A DNA stretch of 64,000 bases, from the NCBI RefSeq assembly GCF_000612725.1, contig NZ_HG964452.1, forward strand, positions 58,974-122,973, given 5' to 3'. The DNA comes from Mycolicibacterium austroafricanum. Lineage in GTDB: Bacteria; Actinomycetota; Actinomycetes; Mycobacteriales; Mycobacteriaceae. The position numbers and the translations under genes were made by a program. The notes under the pieces are model-generated. The model had not been told where the DNA came from. It was given only the letters and a program-made list of their open reading frames with translations, and searched no databases. Each line of letters begins with the position of its first letter. The stretch's first letter is position 1. Shown piece after piece: positions 57,836 through 64,000 of the stretch.

Positions 57836-58707
57836 GCCAATCCCCTCACCGTGTGTTTCGGCGGACGGGCGCCTTGGATTGACGCAACCATCTCGAGTAC
57901 CCGACGTGTGGGCCCCACCTCGTGCACCCGAAACATCGCGGCACCGTCGGCGGCCGCAAGAGCGGTCGCTGCCAGGGTGCCTTCGAGGCGTTCGGTTAGG
58001 CCCACACCCAGAGTTTCCCCGACGAAATCCTTGTTGCTCAGCGCCATCAGGACCGGCCATCCAGTGTTAACAAGGTCTTTTACGTGGCGCAACAAACTAA
58101 GACCGTGGTAAGTGTTCTTGCCGAAATCGTGGGTCGGATCGATCAGGATGCCGTCTCTGCGCACCCCGAGCGCGACTGCGCGCTCGGCGGCCGAGGTGAC
58201 TTCGGCGATGACGTCGTCGACGACGCCACGCTCGGAGAGCCCGTAGTTGACCCGGAACGGGCGCGTGCGCGGCACCGCACCCCCGGTGTGCGAACACACC
58301 AGGCCGGCGCCGAACTCCGCGGCCACCCCCGCCAGATCGGGGTCGGCCCCGCCCCAGGTGTCGTTGATCAGGTCGGCACCGGCCGCGCAGGCCTGCTTGG
58401 CCACCTCGGCGCGCCAGGTGTCGACGCTGATCACCCGGTCGGGGAAGGTCGCGCGCAACCATTCGATGAACGGCACGACGCGCGCGATCTCCTCGTCGAC
58501 GTCCACGATCGCGCCGGGACCCGCTTTGACGCCGCCGACGTCGATGATGTCGGCGCCGTCCTCGACGACGCGGTGGGCCGCCTCCTTGGTGGCGTCGTCG
58601 GTGAACGTCGCGCCGCGGTCGTAGAACGAGTCCGGCGTGCGGTTCACGATCGCCATGATCAGCGCACGATCCCCGGCCACCGGGTGTCCCAGAAACGTCG
58701 ACTGCAC
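57832..58707 (-). CDS. folP2: dihydropteroate synthase paralogue FolP2 (probably not a true DHPS)
   Basis: The 291-residue TIM barrel has the DHPS frame: MAIVNRTPDSFYDRGATF near residue 18, DGADIIDVGGVKAGPG near residue 50, ISVDTWRAEVAKQA, and ILIDPTHDFGKNTYH. Loop 2, which reads GG(E/Q)STRPG in working DHPS enzymes, reads GGVKAGPG here, so the Ser-Thr-Arg that position pterin and pABA are missing. FolP2 of M. tuberculosis and M. leprae is known not to act as DHPS. Coupling to gpgS suggests another role, perhaps in polysaccharide synthesis. GTG 58707 follows TAGCCT (58714-58719) by 6 nt. Confidence 0.88.
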   Translation of the reverse strand: MQSTFLGHPVAGDRALIMAIVNRTPDSFYDRGATFTDDATKEAAHRVVEDGADIIDVGGVKAGPGAIVDVDEEIARVVPFIEWLRATFPDRVISVDTWRAEVAKQACAAGADLINDTWGGADPDLAGVAAEFGAGLVCSHTGGAVPRTRPFRVNYGLSERGVVDDVIAEVTSAAERAVALGVRRDGILIDPTHDFGKNTYHGLSLLRHVKDLVNTGWPVLMALSNKDFVGETLGVGLTERLEGTLAATALAAADGAAMFRVHEVGPTRRVLEMVASIQGARPPKHTVRGLA

Positions 58708-58793
58708 GTTTCCAGGCTACGTTTCCCCCGACACCGAGCGATTTCGGCGTGTCCGGCGACAGTCAGGGTGCCTGCGCGGGCCCGATCCGCGGG

Positions 58794-60599
58794 CTACTTG
58801 GGTTTCTTGCCCTCACGGACCTCGTGGGGGTACTCGTCGTAGAACGGCACGTAACCCTCCTCGCGGCCGGAGAGCACGTAGAGCGGGTCGTCGATCTTGA
58901 CGTCGTCGTCGCCGCCCTCGCCGCTGCTGCCGCCGTAACCCTCCTTGCGCAGGTCGCCCTTCTGACTCTTGAACGTCGACGTGTGCGCCAACTCCTGCAC
59001 CACACGGACGAACAACGGCACCGCGTACGAGGGGAGTTTTTCGAACACCGCCTTGGCCAGGGACTGACCGTCGAGCTCGTGACCCTCCTTGAGCTGGATC
59101 GCCACCATTCCGGCCCGGCCGCCGGTGTCGGGGACCTCCACGCCGAAGACGGTGCACTCCTCGATCTGGTGATGGGTGGACACGGCCGCCTCGACCTCTG
59201 TCGTTGCGACGTTCTCGCCCTTCCACCGGAACGTGTCGCCGAGCCGGTCGGTGAACGCGGCGTGTCCCAGGCCCTGCGCGCGCATCAGGTCGCCGGTGTT
59301 GAACCACACGTCGCCCTCCTTGAAGGCGTCGCGCACGAGCTTCTTCTCCGACTCCTTCTTGTCGGTGTAGCCGTCGAACGGCTGGTAGTTGCTCACCTTC
59401 GACAGCAACAGGCCGGGTTCACCCTTCTTGACCCTGCGGACCCGGCCCTGCTCGTCGCGCACCGGCTCGCCGGTGTTCTCGTCGTACTCGACGAACGCGA
59501 TCGGCGTCGGGCAGATCCCGGTGGTCTTGTCGATGTTGAGGACGTTGACGAACGCGGTGTTGCCCTCGCTGGCGGCGTAGAACTCGCACACCCGCTTGAT
59601 GCCGAACCGCTCGGTGAACGCGTCCCAGATGGCCGGGCGCAGACCGTTTCCGCAGATGACCCGCACCTTGTGCCGGCGATCGGTCGGCTTCTCCGGCTGG
59701 TTGAGCAGATAGGTGCAGATCTCGCCGATGTAGACGAACGCGGTGGCGTCGTAGCGGATCACGTCGTCCCAGAACCTCGACGCCGAGAACGACTTGCCCA
59801 GTGCCAGGGTGGCGCCCGAGTTGATCACCGACGACAACGCGACCGTCAGCGCATTGTTGTGATAGAGCGGCAGGCAGCAGTACAGCGTGTCACTGCTGTT
59901 CAGTCGCAGACCCAGCCCGCCGAACCCGGCCAGCGCACGCAGCCAACGGTAGTGCGTCATCACGCTGGCCTTCGGCATGCCGGTGGTGCCGGAGGTGAAG
60001 ATGTAGAACGCCTTGTCCTTGGCAAGTACCGCCGAGGTGGTGGCCGGGTTGGTCGTCGGCGCGGTCTCGGCGAGCTGCTTGAGCTCGTCGAGGGTGATCA
60101 ACCCGTCGGTGTCGGCCCCGGATTCGGTGATGGCCTCGACGAACTCGGTCTCGGCGACGACGACCGCCGCCGACAGCAGACCGAGGCTGTGCTTGAGTAC
60201 CTCGTCACGCTGGTGGTAGTTGAGCATCCCGGAGATCGCACCGCACTTGACGGCGGCGAGCATCAGCAGAATCGGTTCGGGCGAGTTGCGCATCATGATG
60301 CCCACGACGTCACCGTGCCCGACACCCTTGGCCGCGAGCACCGCGGCGTAGCGGTTGACGGTGTCGTTGGCCTCGCGGTAGGTGATCTCGCGGTCCTCGA
60401 ACTTCAGGAACACGTTGTTCGGGTACTGGGCCGCACGGTCCTGGAAGACCTTGCCGATCGACGTCTTGGCGGTGGGGCGGGCCCCGAACCCGGTGACCAC
60501 GCCGCGCACGATCGTCGGCGCGTCCTTCAGCAGACCCGGTACCTGCTTGGCGATGTCGAGCAGCCCCACGCTGCTCCGGGTCCCCGACCTGTTCGTCAT
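58794..60599 (-). CDS. fadD6: fatty-acid-CoA ligase / acyl-CoA synthetase FadD6
   Basis: The 601-residue enzyme is of the very-long-chain acyl-CoA synthetase (FATP) type. The AMP-binding P-loop is YIFTSGTTGMPKASVMTH near residue 205, with YCCLPLYHNNAL, the FATP motif YIGEICTYLLNQPEKPTDRRHKVRVICGNGLRP, FNTGDLMRAQ, and FRWKGENVATTEVEA near residue 480. It activates fatty acids and may assist uptake across the membrane. It lies upstream of folP2-gpgS on the same strand, an 86-bp gap, as in M. tuberculosis. Confidence 0.93.
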   Translation of the reverse strand: MTNRSGTRSSVGLLDIAKQVPGLLKDAPTIVRGVVTGFGARPTAKTSIGKVFQDRAAQYPNNVFLKFEDREITYREANDTVNRYAAVLAAKGVGHGDVVGIMMRNSPEPILLMLAAVKCGAISGMLNYHQRDEVLKHSLGLLSAAVVVAETEFVEAITESGADTDGLITLDELKQLAETAPTTNPATTSAVLAKDKAFYIFTSGTTGMPKASVMTHYRWLRALAGFGGLGLRLNSSDTLYCCLPLYHNNALTVALSSVINSGATLALGKSFSASRFWDDVIRYDATAFVYIGEICTYLLNQPEKPTDRRHKVRVICGNGLRPAIWDAFTERFGIKRVCEFYAASEGNTAFVNVLNIDKTTGICPTPIAFVEYDENTGEPVRDEQGRVRRVKKGEPGLLLSKVSNYQPFDGYTDKKESEKKLVRDAFKEGDVWFNTGDLMRAQGLGHAAFTDRLGDTFRWKGENVATTEVEAAVSTHHQIEECTVFGVEVPDTGGRAGMVAIQLKEGHELDGQSLAKAVFEKLPSYAVPLFVRVVQELAHTSTFKSQKGDLRKEGYGGSSGEGGDDDVKIDDPLYVLSGREEGYVPFYDEYPHEVREGKKPK

Positions 60600-60638
60600 G
60601 TTTGCCGCTCTTCCTCCGCTGTCGATTTGTGGGCCACC

Positions 60639-61196
60639 CTAGCCGGGCGCGCACGCGGCCAGAGCGGCATCTACGTCGTCGACGACGATGAGGCGGCCCA
60701 TGGCATCCTCGGCGACGTATCCGGTTCGGACCAGCCCGCGCAACCAGGCCAGCAGACCGTCGTAGTGCCCGAGGGTGTCGAGCATCACGATCGGTTTGGT
60801 GTGCATACCCAAATAGCCCGCTGTCCAGGCTTCGAAGAATTCCTCCAGGGTGCCGATGCCGCCGGGCAGCGCGATGAACGCGTCGGCGCGATCCTCCATC
60901 ACCTGTTTGCGTTCCCGCATCGTGTCGGTGACGACCAGTTCGTCGGCTTCGGTGTCGGCGACCTCGCGGTGGACGAGTCGCTTCGGGATGACCCCGACGG
61001 TGTAGCCGCCGCGCGACCGGGCGGCGTCGGCCACGACTCCCATCGCCGACACGTTGCCGCCGCCGGATACCAGCGTCCAGCCCCGCTCGGCGATGCCCTC
61101 GCCGACTTTGCGGGCGAGCTCCAACAGTTCGGGATGCAGCGGGCCCGAGGCACAGTAGACACAAACAGCCCACTCACGGTCTGGATCTCGGGACAC
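60639..61196 (-). CDS. LOG-family cytokinin riboside 5'-monophosphate phosphoribohydrolase (Rv1205-like)
   Basis: The 185-residue Rossmann-like protein has SGGGNVSAMGVVADAARSRGG near residue 45 and the family motif PGGIGTLEEFFEAWT near residue 108 with the catalytic Arg in MRERKQVM. LOG enzymes release free cytokinin-like bases from nucleotide monophosphates; M. tuberculosis Rv1205 makes cytokinins and its accumulation links to nitric oxide sensitivity. GTG 61196 follows TAGGTT (61203-61208, minus strand) by 6 nt, indicating a leaderless message. It is divergent from the STAND ATPase gene. Confidence 0.92.
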   Translation of the reverse strand: MSRDPDREWAVCVYCASGPLHPELLELARKVGEGIAERGWTLVSGGGNVSAMGVVADAARSRGGYTVGVIPKRLVHREVADTEADELVVTDTMRERKQVMEDRADAFIALPGGIGTLEEFFEAWTAGYLGMHTKPIVMLDTLGHYDGLLAWLRGLVRTGYVAEDAMGRLIVVDDVDAALAACAPG

Positions 61197-61202
61197 AGCA
61201 CC

Positions 61203-61220
61203 AACCTAGCCACATAGACT
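61203..61220. promoter_or_regulatory. back-to-back -10 elements for LOG gene and STAND ATPase
   Basis: TAGGTT on the minus strand (61203-61208) serves the LOG gene and TAGACT on the plus strand (61215-61220) serves the ATPase gene; each lies 6-7 nt before a GTG start. The -35 region of each promoter therefore lies within the other gene's coding start, so the two promoters should interfere. Confidence 0.6.
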
Positions 61221-61227
61221 CCGCCAT

Positions 61228-63228
61228 GTGCCTCCGCCTCGGCCTCTCGGATGGGTGACCGCACCGCCCGAGCCCGCCCTCGAACAGCTCCTGGCCGGGG
61301 TGCGCATGCGTGCCGGGGCGGTGTTGATCGGCCCCGCCGGCGTCGGCAAGACCACACTGGCACGCTCGGCCGCCGACCGCCTCGGCGCCGAATTTCCCCG
61401 CGTGGACTGGCTGTTCGCGACGGCGTCGCGGCAGACCGTCCCGTTCGCCGCGTTCGAGCCGCTCTGGGACGTACCCGAGACAGGCACCAGCACAACGGTT
61501 CTGCGCGCGGCCCTGGAGTCGCTCGGCGACGGCCGGCTCCTCGTCGTCGACGATGCGCATCTGCTGGACCCGATGTCCGCCGCGCTGATCTGCCAACTCG
61601 CACTCAGCCGCTCGGCGCGGTTGCTGATCACCGCAACCCTCGGCGACGCGCCGGTGCCCGCCGAGATCGCCGCCCTGTGGCGCGACGGCCTGGTGGCGCG
61701 AATCGACCTGAAGCCACCCGGCCACGACGACGCCAGGCTGATGACCCAGATCAAAGAGTTCGCCGAGGCACTGCCCGCTCCCGCGCACCGGATCCTGGAA
61801 CTGCTGACAGTGTCGGACCCGTTGAGCCGGGCGGACGCGGAAGCGCTCACCGACCTCGACGCAGTCGAAGCGGCGTTGCGCAGCGGGGCGGTCGTCGTCG
61901 AGGGCGACGAGCTGCGCCCGGCGCATCCGCTGTTCCTCGACGCGATCCGTGACGCGCTCGGCGGCCCTGATCTGCGCCGGCTGCGCACCACGATGGTCGC
62001 GCAGATCTCCAGGGGCAGTGTCGGGGTGGTGGGCCGGCTTCGGCTGGCCGCGCTGGCGTTGGACAGCGACCGCCCGCTGCCGGTTCCCGACACGTGCGCG
62101 GCCGCGTCGGACGCGTTGCGGCTGGGCGATCTGGAGCTCAGCGAACGGCTGGGCCGGGCGGCGCTCGGCAAGACCCCCGACCTCGGCGCCCGCCTGACCG
62201 TCGGGTACTCACTGGCCTGGCAGGGCAGGGGCCGGGAGGCCGACGCGGTACTCGCCGAGATCGACCCGGCTGCGCTGACCGAGGACGAGCTGATGGCGTG
62301 GGCGCTGCCGACGGCCGCCAACCAGTTCTGGATGCTGTCCGAGCCGGAGCGTGCCACGGCCTTCCTGCGCGCCACCCGCAGCAAGGTGACCTCCCCCGCC
62401 GCCCGCGTCACGCTCGACGCACTGTCGGCGACGTTCACCATGAACGCCGGAAGCCTCGGCAAGGCAACCGAACTCGCCGATGCAGTGCTGGCGTCGCCGG
62501 ACGCCGACGACACCGCGGTCGGGTGGGCGGCGTCGGCGGCCGCGCTGAGCTCGGCGCGCATGGGCCGGTTCACCGACGTCGACGCGCTGGCGGAGCGGGC
62601 GCTGGCCGCGGGGCAGCCGGGCCTGCTGCGGTTCACCAGCGGACTGGGCCAGACGACCGCCCTGTTGATGACCGGCCGACCGGAGGAGGCGCTTGAGCTG
62701 GCACTGCGGATCACCGACTTCGCCCAGCGGCGCCAGCCGGCCCGGGCGATCGGCGAGGTGTTGGTCGCCGACGTGCTGATCGCGACCGGTGAGCTGTCGC
62801 GCGCGGTGTCGCTGCTCCGCGAGGCCGCCACCACGTTGGCGCCCACGGGGTATTCCTGGGGGCCGCTGGCGTGGATGCTGTTGGCACAGGCGCTCGGCCG
62901 ACTCGATCAGACCGTCGACGCAGGAAAGGCGTTGTCGCGCGCAGAATCCCGGCACGGTCTCAAATCGATGCTGTTCGCCCCCGAGCTGGCACTGGCCCGC
63001 GCCTGGACGACGGCGGCCCGGCACGACACGCACGGCGCCGTCGCGGCCGCCCGGGAGGCGGTGAAGGCTGCCGAACGCGGCGGCCAGCGCGCTGTCGCCC
63101 TGAGGGCCGCGCTGGACGGCGCCCGGCTGGGGGACGCCCGCGCCCTCGACACGTTGTCGCGGTTGGCCGCAGATGTCGACTGTGCATTCGGCCGGGCCGC
63201 CCTGGCCGAGGCGGGCAGCCCCGCCTGA
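61228..63228 (+). CDS. STAND/LuxR-like ATPase with TPR-type helical domain (Rv1204c-like)
   Basis: The 666-residue protein has an N-terminal AAA/STAND ATPase: Walker A IGPAGVGKTTL near residue 33, Walker B LLVVDDAHLLDPMSAALI near residue 105, and a sensor region LLITATLGDAP. About 400 residues of TPR-like helical pairs follow. MalT/LuxR-type relatives end with a DNA-binding HTH, but the C-terminus here (VDCAFGRAALAEAGSPA) shows none, so it is probably a signalling ATPase, not a direct regulator. The GTG start is supported by TAGACT 7 nt upstream. It precedes an EspC-like gene by 73 bp. The signal is unknown. Confidence 0.8.
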   Translation: MPPPRPLGWVTAPPEPALEQLLAGVRMRAGAVLIGPAGVGKTTLARSAADRLGAEFPRVDWLFATASRQTVPFAAFEPLWDVPETGTSTTVLRAALESLGDGRLLVVDDAHLLDPMSAALICQLALSRSARLLITATLGDAPVPAEIAALWRDGLVARIDLKPPGHDDARLMTQIKEFAEALPAPAHRILELLTVSDPLSRADAEALTDLDAVEAALRSGAVVVEGDELRPAHPLFLDAIRDALGGPDLRRLRTTMVAQISRGSVGVVGRLRLAALALDSDRPLPVPDTCAAASDALRLGDLELSERLGRAALGKTPDLGARLTVGYSLAWQGRGREADAVLAEIDPAALTEDELMAWALPTAANQFWMLSEPERATAFLRATRSKVTSPAARVTLDALSATFTMNAGSLGKATELADAVLASPDADDTAVGWAASAAALSSARMGRFTDVDALAERALAAGQPGLLRFTSGLGQTTALLMTGRPEEALELALRITDFAQRRQPARAIGEVLVADVLIATGELSRAVSLLREAATTLAPTGYSWGPLAWMLLAQALGRLDQTVDAGKALSRAESRHGLKSMLFAPELALARAWTTAARHDTHGAVAAAREAVKAAERGGQRAVALRAALDGARLGDARALDTLSRLAADVDCAFGRAALAEAGSPA

Positions 63229-63301
63229 GCCCGCAATTTTGCCGTCATCGGGCCCACGGGAGCGCCCCTAGAATCAGATCCGACTGATCTGGAGGTGCGC
63301 G

Positions 63302-64000
63302 ATGACCGAGCCCCTGTCGGTGGACGCCGACGGAGTCCGTTCCCTCGGGGAGATCCACAACCGCGTCGCCGCCGGTCTCGGTTCGTTGGCCGCCGCCTCA
63401 CCCGGTCCTGCCGCGGTCGCGGGGTCGCACGGCACCATCGCCGCGGCCGTCGACACGGCGCTGACCGGCGCCCTCGGCAGCAGGTCCGGCACCCTGGCCG
63501 GCACCCGGACCGCCGGTGACACGATCTCCGAACTGCTGCACCAGGCGGCCCTGGCCTACGAGCGTGGAGACCATCGTGGGGCCGAGGCCATCCGCACCGC
63601 CGCCGACCAGATGGCGCACGGGCCGACGCAGGCCGGGGCCGCCGGCGCGGCGCCGCCGGCCGGGGGCACACCCACAGGCGGCGGGGCCGACGCACTGGGC
63701 CAGGCCGCCGGCCAACTTGGGCAGCTCGCCCAGATGGGGCAGCAGCTGGGCGCGCCGCTGGCCGCCCTCGCCCAGCTCCCCCAGTTGCTCACGCAGGGTC
63801 TTGCGCAGCTGGCCCAAAGCTCTTCGGCGGAAACAGGATCGGGCGAGGCCGAGATCCCGGACGTCGGCGACCGGACACCGGGACGGGAGCCCGACGAGGA
63901 GCCGACCGCCGACGACGACCAACCGGCCGCCGAAGACAAGGAGCCCGAGGCGCCATCGGACGCGGGTGCCGCACCGGGCACGCCGCCCGGTCCCGGCCCC
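63302..64000 (+). CDS. EspC-like type VII secretion target protein (cut by window end)
   Basis: A frame of 233 codons runs without a stop to the window end, so it is partial. The first 100 residues resemble the EspC/DUF2580 group of WXG100-like secretion targets: LSVDADGVRSLGEIHNRVAAGLGSLAAASPG and a helix ending ALAYERGDHRGAEAIRTAADQM, in a helix-turn-helix hairpin. A Gly/Ala/Gln-rich middle (LGQAAGQLGQLAQMGQQLG) and an acidic Pro-rich tail follow. GGAGG lies 6 nt before the ATG, beside a small hairpin (CAGATC facing GATCTG, 63275-63291) after a TAGAAT -10 (63269-63274). It corresponds in place to Rv1203c. It likely leaves the cell by an ESX system, by inference. Confidence 0.72.
   Translation, partial: MTEPLSVDADGVRSLGEIHNRVAAGLGSLAAASPGPAAVAGSHGTIAAAVDTALTGALGSRSGTLAGTRTAGDTISELLHQAALAYERGDHRGAEAIRTAADQMAHGPTQAGAAGAAPPAGGTPTGGGADALGQAAGQLGQLAQMGQQLGAPLAALAQLPQLLTQGLAQLAQSSSAETGSGEAEIPDVGDRTPGREPDEEPTADDDQPAAEDKEPEAPSDAGAAPGTPPGPGP

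Noticed and set aside
58708..58793. Terminator or repeat between fadD6 and folP2
   Set aside because: Only weak G/C complementarity is visible; the stretch mainly holds the folP2 -10 element.
61206..62846. 546-codon minus-strand frame, Ser/Arg/Ala-rich
   Set aside because: Antisense to the STAND ATPase gene, which has clear Walker motifs. Low-complexity Ser/Ala/Arg content is the usual mark of a shadow frame.

Overview
The window is chromosomal DNA of a mycobacterium, most likely a rapidly growing, environmental-type species. The evidence is very high GC content, frequent GTG starts, many promoters with the -10 hexamer 5-8 nt before the start codon (leaderless transcripts), mycobacterial lipoprotein and EspC-like genes, and a gene order that follows the Mycobacterium tuberculosis Rv1262c-to-Rv1203c region almost gene for gene, read in reverse. 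The Rv comparisons come from memory of that genome, not from a search run here. I see no phage, IS element, CRISPR array, tRNA or rRNA.

Region by region. 1-8.8 kb: a partial AraC-type regulator divergent from a VOC protein, then a HIT hydrolase, an F420-type nitroreductase, a luciferase-like flavoenzyme, the uracil-DNA glycosylase udgB, a lipoprotein, the efflux pump tap behind a WhiB7-type promoter, two unknown genes and a GlcD-type flavoprotein. 8.8-16.9 kb: a cyp130-tetR operon with a clear operator, an arylsulfatase, an iron-box-controlled siderophore-interacting flavoprotein, and a deaD-acyltransferase operon. 16.9-26.6 kb: lprE, a 1151-residue nuclease/exonuclease/helicase fusion coupled to a flavoprotein, and two MFS exporters. 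26.7-39.5 kb: central metabolism and transport, with kgd, an SDR, lpqZ, malic enzyme, corA, a 25-bp tandem repeat, a SUFU-domain gene, and sugC without its lpqY-sugA-sugB partners. 39.6-44.0 kb: an MgtE-N/CBS protein coupled to a DUF1003 membrane protein, a lytic transglycosylase and mrp. 44.0-47.4 kb: the envelope-stress cluster sigE-rseA-htrA-tatB. 47.5-52.8 kb: an O-methyltransferase, a TetR with a 36-bp palindromic operator over its own promoter, the ABC exporter it probably controls, and two membrane proteins. 52.9-61.2 kb: divergent glgC/glgM (maltose-1-phosphate route to alpha-glucan), DUF3117, tagA, a DivIVA-domain protein, and the fadD6-folP2-gpgS group, where gpgS starts methylglucose lipopolysaccharide synthesis. 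61.2-64 kb: a LOG protein divergent from a STAND-type ATPase, and an EspC-like secretion target cut by the window end.

Most genes are ordinary mycobacterial core genes. The accessory points are the loss of lpqY-sugA-sugB beside a retained sugC, the tandem repeat, several intergenic palindromes of 60-70 nt, the well-formed operators, and the Dna2-like multi-domain nuclease-helicase.
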